Shown here: piece after piece, positions 34,897 through 42,991 of the stretch
How the letters are laid out: every line of letters begins with the position of its first letter
Numbering within the stretch: the first letter of the stretch is position 1
Made by a program: the position numbers and the translations under genes
Source of the DNA: Pedobacter riviphilus
Lineage (GTDB): Bacteria > Bacteroidota > Bacteroidia > Sphingobacteriales > Sphingobacteriaceae
Length of the DNA stretch: 64,000 nucleotides
NCBI RefSeq assembly: GCF_014692875.1
Contig: NZ_CP061171.1
Location: 5,704,001 to 5,768,000 of the forward strand
Direction: 5' to 3'
The notes under the pieces: model-generated
Databases searched by the model: none
Seen by the model: only the letters and a program-made list of their open reading frames with translations
What the model was told of the DNA's origin: nothing

Positions 34897-37254
34897 CTAC
34901 ATTTTACCGCCCGTCTTTTTCACCTGAACAGCATCTTTTTTCACCTGTACTGAGTCTTTTTTCGGTAGGATGGGTTTAATGCCAAAGTTAGTGGTATCTG
35001 CCGGTTTAGCTTGAGGCATCTTCTTATCCAGGTTCAAACTGTCTTTTCCCAATGTGATTTTCGGTTTAACTGCAGTTGCCGTTGTTGACGGTTTATTTGC
35101 CGGCGCTGTGGTTTTGGCACCAGTTACAGTTTTACCCACAACCGTTTTGACCTTGGCTTTAGGTTTGCCCGAAGAGCCTATTGCATCTTTTTTTGATTTT
35201 GGGCGTTCAGTAGGTTTCCACGAAAATCCTTTTAATACATGATCTTTTGCAATCGTATTTTCGGGGTTCAAAGCCCCTTCTATTCCCTTGATATAAACAA
35301 TTTCCTCGATGGCATTTTCCTTATCCTTAAAAATGAACTTTATCCTGCTGCTTAAGGTTTGGTTCATTTCCTTGTACACCTTTGTGCTGTCATCCTGGGT
35401 ATAATAAATGCTTTCGGCATTGCCATCTACATATAGGTTCTTGAATTTTCCGTTGGTAAAGAAACCCGTCATTAACCTTCCTTTTATCTGGTTAAACCTT
35501 AATGAATCTTTTGGCGTATTTACTAAAAATGCATTCCTAAATGCCTGTAGATTATTTAATTTTTTATTCTTAAACTGAACAAATATCGTGTCGCCAACCT
35601 GTTGAGAGCCTTCTGACCAGATGATCGGGTTGCTGTAACAACGTAAAGTAGAATCGGCACTGGTATAAAACAGACTGTCGGTTTTGGCCTGTATATTCGT
35701 TTTAAAAATTTTAACACCGTGGTAAGCTTTAATGATACGCGTTTGAACAGTATCAGCCGGGTTAAATTTGGCAGTATCAGTCTTTAATACTCCGGGTTTT
35801 AAGTTTCCTAAAACTTTTGTTAAGCTATCTTTAACGCCAGATTTTGTTATCTTTTTTTGTAAACTATCAATTTTGGTTTTCGATGCATCCTTTATAATAG
35901 AACTGGTTTTGTTAGCTAACTTTTTTAGGCTATCTGTTTTAAGTTTAGGTAGGTTTTTGATAATAGAGTCGGCTTTTCCCTTTAAAAGGTTGCCCTTTTG
36001 TAAACTATCCAAATTAAGCTTAGGAAGCCCCTTGCCAAGTGAGTCTACTTTCGATTTTAAGCTATCAATGCTTTTATCTTTCAGGTTAAGCTGGTTTTCT
36101 GTTTCGGCATCGCCTTTGTTCTTTTTCTTTTTGTCGGCCTTGTTATTTCTAGCATTGCGCTTATTTCTGTCTTCTTTTTGGGCTGATTCAGCTTCAGGTT
36201 TATATTTTGGCTCCCCTTTTTCTTTTTTTCCACCATCTTCATCATCTTCACCAACCTGATTGTCGGCTTTAATGGAAATTTTAGGTATTAACTTTAAGGT
36301 TTTTTGCAGTACCATTTGGGTTTCTAAGGTGTCAGCACCCAACCACAAACTATCAGGTCTTTTTTTATTCTTCACCATTACCGAATCTTCGGTGCCTATT
36401 CCTAAATAGGCATTTCTGGTAACCAACGTCCGCTGATCTAGTTTGTAGTAATAACCTAAATCGCCGAACATTTTCATTTTATCCTTCGTATCAGAGAAAA
36501 CAATGTTTTTTACAGCCTTGCCAATGCCTTTCTTGCCGTAATAATATAAACTATCACCTTTTAAAGATCTGGTGCCTTGGGTATAAAGGTTTTTCTTCCC
36601 AAAAAAGGCATCTTCTGTCATGGTATTATACTGGCCATTTTCGGTGTAAAGATTATCGTCTTTTCCTTTGATATTGGTTGGTCCGTAAAAGAAAGTCCAT
36701 TTACTTTGCGTGTTGTAGCTCATGGTATCCGACTTTATCGTCGACTGTGGCGTAACTACAACTACATCATATTTAAAATAGGCATCATTCGAGTTGCTGA
36801 AATAATAGCCATTTTTGCTGGTCAGCGTTACTTCCTTGTTTACAATTTTGCCACCGCTGGTATAAGTTCCTATCTTACTTAAGGTATTATAATCTAAAAT
36901 ATTAGTCGTTAAAATCGATGTTGGATCGATCATCTTCACATTTCCGGTTAAATGCGCATGTTTTTTATTGCCATCGTACTCCAGTTGATCTGAATAAATA
37001 TCGGTGGTAAGCTGGTTGATATGAACGTTTTTAAAAGCTTCAAAATAGTTCCGTTCGCTATAAAATACGGCGCTGTCGCAAGTTAAAGTGGCATTGTCTT
37101 GCTGGAAAATTGGGTTTTTTAGAAGAGTCTTATTATCTTTAGTTATAACAAAAACTTTTGCAAATGAAATGACTTTAATTTTACTCCCTTGCTTTTGGGC
37201 GAAAAGAATTATGGGGGAAAAAACTAAGAAAGTAAGAATAAATAATTTTTGCAC
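34897..37254 (-). CDS. OstA-like (LptA-domain) protein
   Basis: A 785-aa secreted protein from a GTG start. The signal peptide (QKLFILTFLV...IILFAQ) is followed by OstA/LptA-type beta-repeats: NATLTCDSAVFY, NITQ-like blocks, HAHLTGNVKMIDP, SILTTNILDYN, NGYYFSNSNDAYF (residues about 30-330). A long Lys/Ser-rich spacer (about 340-500, repeats of DSLxK) and a second OstA-like segment (ADSTLRCYSNPIIWSEG, VQFKNKKLNNLQAFRNAF) follow, then an Ala/Thr/Lys-rich tail. OstA-like domains bind lipopolysaccharide in the periplasm and probably help move it to the outer membrane. Confidence 0.85.
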   Translation of the reverse strand: MQKLFILTFLVFSPIILFAQKQGSKIKVISFAKVFVITKDNKTLLKNPIFQQDNATLTCDSAVFYSERNYFEAFKNVHINQLTTDIYSDQLEYDGNKKHAHLTGNVKMIDPTSILTTNILDYNTLSKIGTYTSGGKIVNKEVTLTSKNGYYFSNSNDAYFKYDVVVVTPQSTIKSDTMSYNTQSKWTFFYGPTNIKGKDDNLYTENGQYNTMTEDAFFGKKNLYTQGTRSLKGDSLYYYGKKGIGKAVKNIVFSDTKDKMKMFGDLGYYYKLDQRTLVTRNAYLGIGTEDSVMVKNKKRPDSLWLGADTLETQMVLQKTLKLIPKISIKADNQVGEDDEDGGKKEKGEPKYKPEAESAQKEDRNKRNARNNKADKKKKNKGDAETENQLNLKDKSIDSLKSKVDSLGKGLPKLNLDSLQKGNLLKGKADSIIKNLPKLKTDSLKKLANKTSSIIKDASKTKIDSLQKKITKSGVKDSLTKVLGNLKPGVLKTDTAKFNPADTVQTRIIKAYHGVKIFKTNIQAKTDSLFYTSADSTLRCYSNPIIWSEGSQQVGDTIFVQFKNKKLNNLQAFRNAFLVNTPKDSLRFNQIKGRLMTGFFTNGKFKNLYVDGNAESIYYTQDDSTKVYKEMNQTLSSRIKFIFKDKENAIEEIVYIKGIEGALNPENTIAKDHVLKGFSWKPTERPKSKKDAIGSSGKPKAKVKTVVGKTVTGAKTTAPANKPSTTATAVKPKITLGKDSLNLDKKMPQAKPADTTNFGIKPILPKKDSVQVKKDAVQVKKTGGKM

Positions 37255-37438
37255 TAAGCAAATATCAGATTTTTATTTATTAATCCAACTAGTTAATAGT
37301 AGTTCGTAAAAAAAATGATAATTATTTATCAACATGCTTGGCTACACTCCAAATGTAATCCTGAACAATAGTCAAATATTTCATTTGGGATGTTTCTTCG
37401 ATTGCAGTTTCTAGATGGGATTCCAATAATTATCTAGA

Positions 37439-37469
37439 TATGCTTAGCACAAAGTGAGTGCTAGGCATA
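37439..37469 (-). terminator. hairpin after the first GG-leader peptide gene
   Basis: TATGCTTAGCAC and GTGCTAGGCATA pair with one wobble position across a 7-base loop, 13 bp beyond the peptide stop codon. There is no strong T-run, so it may terminate weakly or protect the transcript end. The second peptide gene has a hairpin in the same relative place. Confidence 0.6.
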
Positions 37470-37481
37470 TTTTAATTTATT

Positions 37482-37712
37482 TTATTGTGGATTGGGTAAC
37501 TGATCGCATTGATATTGTCCAGAGCAATTTGCATTTACCCAATCAATTGAAGCTTGTGCACTCCATAAGATCGCGACCTGACCATCGCATTGGCACATAT
37601 AATCCCCACTTCCACTTCCGTTTTCAAGGCCTCCCATGACTTTTTTCAGTTGAGTTCTTGATAACACTTCTGCTTTTTCAAAGGCGTTTGGCTTTAATGT
37701 TAATTTTTTCAT
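37482..37712 (-). CDS. GG-leader natural-product precursor peptide, copy 1
   Basis: A 76-aa peptide. The leader MKKLTLKPNAFEKAEVLSRT plus QLKKVMGG ends in the double glycine Gly27-Gly28, matching the GG-Bacteroidales precursor type (TIGR04149-like) cleaved by peptidase-containing ABC exporters. The core (residues 29-76) has four cysteines: Cys40, Cys42, Cys63 and Cys69, a CxC...C...C pattern shared with copy 2. No modification enzyme, C39 peptidase or exporter gene is present in the window. Its activity (signal, bacteriocin or other) is unknown. Confidence 0.8.
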   Translation of the reverse strand: MKKLTLKPNAFEKAEVLSRTQLKKVMGGLENGSGSGDYMCQCDGQVAILWSAQASIDWVNANCSGQYQCDQLPNPQ

Positions 37713-37753
37713 TTTTACGTAATTTAAATATTATTTTATTAAATGTACAAGAA

Positions 37754-37909
37754 TCATTTAATTTTATCAAAATTAAGATAAGTGGCCTTCTTTTTCATAT
37801 CGCCTGCGATGTGCTGGTAAGAAATGATTTTAATCTTCGAAGCGGGTTGCTGACCGAATAAAAATACTGGACTGATTAGAATGAATAAAAAGATAAATAG
37901 TTTTTGCAC
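37754..37909 (-). pseudogene. ostA 5' relic encoding only a signal peptide (51 aa)
   Basis: From a GTG at 37909 this frame reads QKLFIFLFILISPVFLFGQ then PASKIKIISYQHI and stops after 51 residues. It is clearly homologous to the first ~30 residues of the OstA-like protein encoded 500-650 bp away (QKLFILTFLV..., GSKIKVISFAK), down to the GTG start and its TTTTTGCAC context. It ends exactly where the upstream region of the first GG-peptide gene begins. It is the truncated copy left by tandem duplication, or less likely a small secreted protein. Confidence 0.7.
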
Positions 37910-37949
37910 AGCCAAATTTACTTAAACTATTTATGTAATGAAATATAAT

Positions 37950-37980
37950 TATAGCATGGGCTTTTTATGGCCATGCTATA
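37950..37980 (-). terminator. hairpin after the second GG-leader peptide gene
   Basis: A perfect 10-bp stem TATAGCATGG / CCATGCTATA with an 11-base loop lies 14 bp past the stop of copy 2, matching the position of the hairpin after copy 1. Confidence 0.65.
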
Positions 37981-37994
37981 TACCCATTTAAGTG

Positions 37995-38210
37995 TTATAC
38001 AGTTTGGTTCTCGCATTCATAGGTCACCTCGGTGCCACACATTACCGAACCTAAATTCTGTGCATCCTCAGAGTTATTAGCGTACAAATAACTTCCTGGT
38101 GAGCCTGTACACCAACATTTGTAAAGACCACCTTTAACTTTTTTCATTTCTGCTCTTGTTAATACTTCACCGTGGCTAAAAGCATTTGATTTTAATGTTA
38201 ATTTTTTCAT
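37995..38210 (-). CDS. GG-leader natural-product precursor peptide, copy 2
   Basis: A 71-aa paralogue of the peptide encoded at 37482-37712. The leader is nearly identical (MKKLTLKSNAFSHGEVLTRA, EMKKVKGG, Gly27-Gly28). The core has diverged strongly but keeps four cysteines (Cys32, Cys34, Cys58, Cys66) in the same CxC...C...C order, plus an aromatic SYLYA block matching AILWS of copy 1. It is divergent from tilS with a 79-bp shared upstream region. Conserved leader and variable core are the hallmark of exported, processed peptides. Confidence 0.8.
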   Translation of the reverse strand: MKKLTLKSNAFSHGEVLTRAEMKKVKGGLYKCWCTGSPGSYLYANNSEDAQNLGSVMCGTEVTYECENQTV

Positions 38211-38289
38211 TTTTGATAGATTTAAATTAAAAATATTTATTAAAAATACAATATGGGTTTATATCATCAAAATTAAATATTTTTGATGG

Positions 38290-39621
38290 ATGTTACCCGT
38301 AAAACAATTTCAGGATTTTATTGAACAGCAACAGCTGTTTGTTCGGGCTAACAAGATTCTTTTGGCCGTAAGTGGTGGAAAAGATTCGGTATTAATGTTG
38401 CATCTGTTTAAAGCAATAGGCATTGATGTTGGTGTGGCCCATTGTAATTTTAATTTAAGAGCCGATGAAGCACAACGTGATGAAAGTTTTGTAGCACTAT
38501 TGGCCAAAAATTTAGGATTACCTTTTTATGTAACGCATTTTGACACCAAAAAATATGCCGCCGAAAATAAAATTTCTACCCAGATGGCCGCACGCGATCT
38601 GCGCTATAACTGGTTTGAAGAAATTAGGTGTAAAGAAGGATACGATTATATTGCACTGGCCCAACACCAGAACGATGCGGTAGAAACCATACTCATTAAC
38701 CTTACCCGTGGTACAGGCATTAGTGGACTGCATGGTATTTTACCTAAACGTGATTTACTGATTAGACCCTTACTCTTTTTAAACCGGCAGCAGATTGATG
38801 AAATAGTAAGGATTAATAATATCAATTTTGTAGAAGATAGCTCGAACGCAAGCACGAATTATACACGGAATAAAATCAGACTGCAGGTAGTTCCGCATTT
38901 GCAGGAAATTAATCCTAATCTCGAAAAAACATTTGCCGAAAATATCGTACGCTTTGCTGAGTTGGAGGTTTTTTTAAATATCCAGGTTCAGAAACTTTCA
39001 AATAAAATCCTAAATAAAAGGAATGATGGCATTTATATCCCTTTGGAAGAAGTTTCGAAATTAAACCCACAAAAGCTCTTGCTTTACGAGTTACTTAAGC
39101 CTTTTAATTTTGGCGAAAATGTAGTGCAGGAAATTTTAGATAGTTTAAAGGCTTTAAGTGGTACACATTTTTTTAGTGCCACACATCAGGCCATTATCAA
39201 TAGAAGTGATCTGGTTATTGTTGAAAAAAACACATCAGTTACCGCTAACCAGTTTATCCATCCAACAACAGAAAACATTGTTTTTGCCAATGATGAAATT
39301 TCGCTGAGGTTTACAGATGAAGTGAAATTCGAAATTAATTCGAATAAAGCATTTGTAAATGCTGATAAATTAATTTTCCCTTTGATATTGAGGAATTGGC
39401 AAAATGGAGATAAATTTATTCCATTGGGCATGCGTAATCCCAAAAAAGTAAGCGATTATTTTATCGACGAGAAAGTTCCCCTACATTTGAAAAGCGTTAC
39501 ACCGATTTTGGTTAACGGCAATGGCGAAATTGTTTGGATTGCTGGTATGCGACAGGATAACCGATATAAATTAACTACAGCAACAAAAAAAGTTGCTATA
39601 TTCGAACTCAAAATTAAATAA
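38290..39621 (+). CDS. tilS: tRNA(Ile)-lysidine synthetase
   Basis: A 443-aa enzyme that converts the wobble C of the AUA-reading tRNA-Ile to lysidine. The PP-loop SGGKDS is at residues 28-33, followed by VGVAHCNFNLRADEAQRDE, YIALAQHQNDAVETILINL and RPLLFLNRQQI. The C-terminal domains hold LILRNWQNGDKFIPLGM, KKVSDYFIDEKVPL and WIAGMRQDNRYKLT. All motifs are present. The next gene starts directly after its stop codon, so they form one transcript. Confidence 0.96.
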   Translation: MLPVKQFQDFIEQQQLFVRANKILLAVSGGKDSVLMLHLFKAIGIDVGVAHCNFNLRADEAQRDESFVALLAKNLGLPFYVTHFDTKKYAAENKISTQMAARDLRYNWFEEIRCKEGYDYIALAQHQNDAVETILINLTRGTGISGLHGILPKRDLLIRPLLFLNRQQIDEIVRINNINFVEDSSNASTNYTRNKIRLQVVPHLQEINPNLEKTFAENIVRFAELEVFLNIQVQKLSNKILNKRNDGIYIPLEEVSKLNPQKLLLYELLKPFNFGENVVQEILDSLKALSGTHFFSATHQAIINRSDLVIVEKNTSVTANQFIHPTTENIVFANDEISLRFTDEVKFEINSNKAFVNADKLIFPLILRNWQNGDKFIPLGMRNPKKVSDYFIDEKVPLHLKSVTPILVNGNGEIVWIAGMRQDNRYKLTTATKKVAIFELKIK

Positions 39622-40110
39622 GTGGAAAGCAAATACGCCTATATCGAAAAACAGTACATCGGCCGTGATTATGTTCGTATTTTCATTAGGCTTATTATGG
39701 CTGCGTTCTGTTTTGCAGCCTACGTTTATGAGCGCGATCGTGACAATACGCAAGATTTGTTCCTTGTTGTAGGCTTCGGGATCATCGGTGTTTCGATGCT
39801 TTTGCTTTTCCTTATCCAGTACAAAATTGTGGTAGATAATGGTAGCATGATCTTGGATGGTCTTTGGACAACCAAACGTGTTAAGATTGACCTGAACAGT
39901 ATTGTTGACGTTCGTAAGGCAACTTACAGCCGTTATTTTTTCAATAATCCGGTTTACAACCTGCACACAAAAGGTACGATCCGTTTTTATTCATCTGGTA
40001 AAGATGCGGTTGTTTTAACCGATCGCGATGGCTTAGAATATTTTATTGGTACCCAAAGGCCTAACGAACTTTTCCTTGTAATAAAAGAAGAAATGCGAAA
40101 TCTCAAATAA
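39622..40110 (+). CDS. membrane-anchored PH-like domain protein
   Basis: A 162-aa protein from a GTG that directly follows the tilS TAA, so translation is probably coupled. Two adjacent transmembrane helices lie at about 20-38 and 46-68 (IRLIMAAFCFAAYVY, LVVGFGIIGVSMLLLFLI). A beta-rich bacterial-PH-like domain follows: YKIVVDNGSMILDGLW, RVKIDLNSIVDVRKATYS, GTIRFYSSGKDAVVLTD and a C-terminal helix PNELFLVIKEEM. Function unknown. Confidence 0.75.
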   Translation: MESKYAYIEKQYIGRDYVRIFIRLIMAAFCFAAYVYERDRDNTQDLFLVVGFGIIGVSMLLLFLIQYKIVVDNGSMILDGLWTTKRVKIDLNSIVDVRKATYSRYFFNNPVYNLHTKGTIRFYSSGKDAVVLTDRDGLEYFIGTQRPNELFLVIKEEMRNLK

Positions 40111-40215
40111 TAATTGGATTGCAATAATTTTCCTCTAATCTCTTATAAAATCTCTACTCAATATCTCATCTTTTTTATTGCAATAAGCCGACATGCATTA
40201 TAGATTAAAATCGGG

Positions 40216-40223
40216 TACATTTG
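40216..40223 (+). promoter_or_regulatory. -7 box upstream of bshA
   Basis: TACATTTG matches TAnnTTTG exactly and lies 22 bp before the bshA ATG (40246), followed by GCG as is usual. A matching -33 TTTG is not obvious. Confidence 0.4.
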
Positions 40224-40245
40224 CGATAACAACAATACATGTACA

Positions 40246-41388
40246 ATGAAGATAGGAATTGTTTGCTACCCCACTTTTGGCGGTAGTGGAGTAGTTGCAA
40301 CAGAACTTGGTAAAGCACTTGCTAACGAGGGTCATCAGGTTCACTTTATTACTTATAGTCAGCCCGCAAGGCTCGATTTCTTTTCTGCCAACCTGTTTTA
40401 TCACGAGGTTTCGGTAAGAGATTATCCACTTTTTGATTATGCGCCTTACGAATCGGCTCTGGCCAGCAAACTGGTAGATGTTGTCCGTTTTGAACAATTG
40501 GATGTATTACACGTTCATTATGCCATTCCACATGCTTCTGCTGCTTTTATGGCGAAGCAGATTTTGGCAAGTTATGGCATTCATATTCCGGTGGTAACTA
40601 CTTTGCACGGTACCGATATTACTTTGGTGGGTAAAGATCCAACCTACAAACCTGTGGTTACCTTTTCTATTAATCAAAGCGATGGTGTAACTACGGTGTC
40701 GGAAGATTTAAAAGAAGATACTTATAATCACTTCGAGATTACGAAAGAAATTAAGGTAATCCCAAATTTTATAGATTTTTCGCGATTCAGTTTACAGGCA
40801 AAAGGACACTTCAAAAAAGCAATTGCACCAAATAACGAACGCATTTTAATCCACACCAGTAATTTCAGGAAGGTGAAACGTACGGCTGATGTGATTAGGA
40901 TTTTCGAAAAAGTACAGGCTGTTATTCCATCAAAACTTTTAATGGTAGGCGATGGACCTGAGCGTGCTTACGATGAGCAGCTTTGCAGATCGTTAAATAT
41001 TTGTGAAAATGTAAGGTTTTTAGGTAAACAAGATGCAGTAGAAGAGATCTTATCCGTTTCAGATCTTTTCCTAATGCCATCAGAATCGGAGAGTTTTGGC
41101 TTGGCAGCATTAGAAGCAATGGCTTGTAAAGTGCCGGCAATTACTACAAATGCCGGAGGTTTGCCAGAGCTTAATGTTGACGGATTTTGTGGTTACATGA
41201 GCAATGTTGGAGATGTAGATGCGATGGCAGCCCATGCCATTGAAATATTAAAAGACGATGAAACACTGAACCGTTTCAAAGAAAATGCTTTTGCAAGGGC
41301 ACAGGATTTTGATCTGAAAAAGATCCTACCAATTTATGTTAGCTATTATAAGGAAGTAATTGAAAACTCTTTGCAAGCTAAATATTAG
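40246..41388 (+). CDS. bshA: N-acetyl-alpha-D-glucosaminyl L-malate synthase
   Basis: A 380-aa GT4 glycosyltransferase that joins GlcNAc to L-malate, the first step of bacillithiol synthesis. The start MKIGIVCYPTFGGSGVVATE, HFITYSQPARLDFF and HVHYAIPHASAAFMAKQIL are strongly BshA-like. The GT4 nucleotide-sugar site SESESFGLAALEAMACKVPA and TTNAGGLPEL is intact. The later steps (BshB deacetylase, BshC ligase) are not in the window. The bacillithiol disulfide reductase ypdA is, at 56.6 kb. Confidence 0.93.
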   Translation: MKIGIVCYPTFGGSGVVATELGKALANEGHQVHFITYSQPARLDFFSANLFYHEVSVRDYPLFDYAPYESALASKLVDVVRFEQLDVLHVHYAIPHASAAFMAKQILASYGIHIPVVTTLHGTDITLVGKDPTYKPVVTFSINQSDGVTTVSEDLKEDTYNHFEITKEIKVIPNFIDFSRFSLQAKGHFKKAIAPNNERILIHTSNFRKVKRTADVIRIFEKVQAVIPSKLLMVGDGPERAYDEQLCRSLNICENVRFLGKQDAVEEILSVSDLFLMPSESESFGLAALEAMACKVPAITTNAGGLPELNVDGFCGYMSNVGDVDAMAAHAIEILKDDETLNRFKENAFARAQDFDLKKILPIYVSYYKEVIENSLQAKY

Positions 41389-41416
41389 CCGCTAATTAGT
41401 CCATATCAAATTTTAT

Positions 41417-41456
41417 AAAAAAGTTTTGCCGTGCTTGCATCGCAAAACTTTTTTTT
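41417..41456 (+). terminator. bshA terminator
   Basis: AAAAAGTTTTGC and GCAAAACTTTTTTTT form a long stem ending in a T-run, 29 bp after the bshA stop. Confidence 0.85.
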
Positions 41457-41565
41457 GTGTAGATAATTTGAGCATTAAGAGATCTATTGAGCTGCATTAG
41501 TTGATAATGCATATTAACAATATTTAACAAATTAAACTTTCTCAAAATCAAATGATTATAAATCG

Positions 41566-41573
41566 TATCTTTG
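41566..41573 (+). promoter_or_regulatory. -7 box of the J-domain/KTSC gene
   Basis: TATCTTTG, an exact TAnnTTTG box followed by CGG, implies a start near 41578 and a 5' leader of about 68 bases before the ATG at 41646. No clear -33 TTTG is seen. Confidence 0.4.
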
Positions 41574-41645
41574 CGGCTTGAAACGGTTTGGTAGATAAAG
41601 ATTCTTAAAATCATTTCAACGAAATTAAAAAAGAGGTTATCCCAA

Positions 41646-42092
41646 ATGAAGAAAATAGTTGATTACAGAAAGCTTTTGAGTGTAGATAAAAATGCTGAGT
41701 TAAAAGAGCTTAAATCTGTGTACCGCACATTGATGAAAGATTGTCACCCTGATAAATTTCAGCAGGAAGAAGAGAAATTAGATGCAGAAGCTAGAAGTAA
41801 AGAAATTATCGAAGCTTACCATTTCCTGGTAAGTATTGCGCCTGAAACACGTGAACAGAATATCGAAACGTATACGCAGACTATTACCTTATCGAATATT
41901 CAGGACTTCGAATACAAACAACAGGTTTTAAATATCCAGTTTTTTGACGGAAGTGCTTACGAATATTTCGATGTGCCAAAAGCGATCTACGTGAAATTGG
42001 TTAACGCCGATTCTCCAGGCCGTTTTGCCCGCAGACATATCTTTAATGAATTCCCGTATCGCAATGTAGCCAGGGTTGCAGAACCGGCATAA
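41646..42092 (+). CDS. J-domain plus KTSC-domain protein
   Basis: A 148-aa protein. The N-terminal J domain (about 5-65) has DYRKLLSVDKNAELKELKSV and the invariant HPD (CHPDKFQ, about 35-37). The C-terminal KTSC domain (about 95-140) has QVLNIQFFDGSAYEYFDVPK, then LVNADSPGRFARRHI. J domains stimulate the ATPase of Hsp70; KTSC domains are small modules thought to bind nucleic acid or peptides. The fusion of the two is common in Bacteroidota. It ends at a strong terminator. Confidence 0.85.
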   Translation: MKKIVDYRKLLSVDKNAELKELKSVYRTLMKDCHPDKFQQEEEKLDAEARSKEIIEAYHFLVSIAPETREQNIETYTQTITLSNIQDFEYKQQVLNIQFFDGSAYEYFDVPKAIYVKLVNADSPGRFARRHIFNEFPYRNVARVAEPA

Positions 42093-42114
42093 TACGCGAC
42101 AGTATAGTATTTGA

Positions 42115-42147
42115 ATGGCCCCAATGAAAATCGGGGCCATTTTTTTA
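42115..42147 (+). terminator. terminator of the J-domain/KTSC gene
   Basis: TGGCCCC and GGGGCCA form a GC-rich stem followed by TTTTTTT, a textbook intrinsic terminator. Confidence 0.9.
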
Positions 42148-42159
42148 GTTTTTTCGGCT

Positions 42160-42275
42160 CGTCATACTGAACTTGTTTTAGTATCTATCATGCTATAAGA
42201 TCCTGAGTTAAACTCAGGATGACGATCGCCGGGTGAGTTCCATTGTATTGAACTTGTCCAGTATCTATCACATTA
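42160..42275. repeat. REP-like palindrome plus partial second copy
   Basis: CGTCATACTGAACTTGTTTTAG (42160-42181) pairs imperfectly with CTGAGTTAAACTCAGGATGACG (42203-42224). A second, half-length copy (TGTATTGAACTTGTCCAGTATCT) follows at about 42243-42265. It is the same family as the elements at 34768 and 58174. Confidence 0.7.
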
Positions 42276-42990
42276 AACTCAAATATTCAGACCACTTTAA
42301 TTCCTTTGGCAATATTTTGTTGCTAAACTCTAAATGAATTACCCTTCTTTTTTGATTGTTAGTTGTTCTGCCCGAACTGTGCAGGAGCAGCGGTTTCATA
42401 ATCATCACCCCGCCTCTTTTTATGTTGCAACTTATTTCTTTTTCTACATTCCAGTTGATTGTTTCGGGACGGTAAATGCTTTTACTATGCGAATTGACAA
42501 TTACTTTTAATGCGCCGTTCTCCTCGTTGGTGTCGTCGAGATGGATGCGTATGGTGAAATTGCTTTCGAGGATATCAAGCGGAGGCTGTACAGCAAACTG
42601 CTTGTGTTTGTTGGTGTACGGGCCAAATCCGGCTATTTCCACTTTCTGATTAACTGAAATTGTTAAATCCTGATGATAGGAAACAAACCAATTTGAGGTT
42701 TCTGGTTTGTCGAAATAGATCGATTTGACAAGAAAATAATCTTCGCCAAAAACCTCTTTTAAGATATGTTTGAGTTTGTGATTGAAAATAAGATCTATTG
42801 TTTCTGGAACTTCTTTTAAAAATTGACGTATGGCAAAAAGATCGTCCGATTTTCTAAAGGTTTCTTTTGTAGAATCTGCCCTGTTAATCGCCGCTAGGAT
42901 ATTTTCAATTTCTTGATCTGTAAATACATCATCTACCACCGAAAATCCTAATTCGCGAATTTCTCTTTCCTTAACCGCTAAATCCATCAC
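42268..42990 (-). CDS. phytanoyl-CoA dioxygenase family protein
   Basis: A 240-aa Fe(II)/2-oxoglutarate oxygenase-type protein. Metal ligands are the HxD pair in SYHQDLTIS and a distal His in KPLLLHSSGRTTNNQ; the 2-oxoglutarate arginine is probably in RRVIHLEFS. HLDDTNEENGALKVIVNSHSK is typical of the PhyH family. It hydroxylates an unknown substrate. The gene follows the SRPBCC gene with one base between them, so they form an operon; the pair may act on a common ligand (inference). Confidence 0.85.
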   Translation of the reverse strand: MMDLAVKEREIRELGFSVVDDVFTDQEIENILAAINRADSTKETFRKSDDLFAIRQFLKEVPETIDLIFNHKLKHILKEVFGEDYFLVKSIYFDKPETSNWFVSYHQDLTISVNQKVEIAGFGPYTNKHKQFAVQPPLDILESNFTIRIHLDDTNEENGALKVIVNSHSKSIYRPETINWNVEKEISCNIKRGGVMIMKPLLLHSSGRTTNNQKRRVIHLEFSNKILPKELKWSEYLSLM

Positions 42991-42991
42991 T

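Larger units (their letters stand above)
37766..38276. repeat. ~500-bp diverged tandem duplication unit
   Basis: The 11-mer ATCAAAATTAA occurs at 37766-37776 and at 38266-38276, exactly 500 bp apart, at the outer edge of each GG-peptide promoter. Downstream of each (minus strand) the same order follows: TTGTA...TTTAATAAA, a GG-peptide gene, a hairpin, and an ostA 5' end starting GTG. The inner ostA copy is a 51-codon relic; the outer copy is complete. Confidence 0.6.

Noticed and set aside
37658..37861. Plus-strand 67-codon frame over the ostA relic and peptide start
   Set aside because: It is antisense to the first peptide's leader and to the ostA relic, both of which show homology to nearby genes.
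37482..38210. GG-leader peptides as a toxin-antitoxin pair
   Set aside because: Both have the same leader and similar cores and the same strand, and neither resembles an antitoxin or has a DNA-binding motif.
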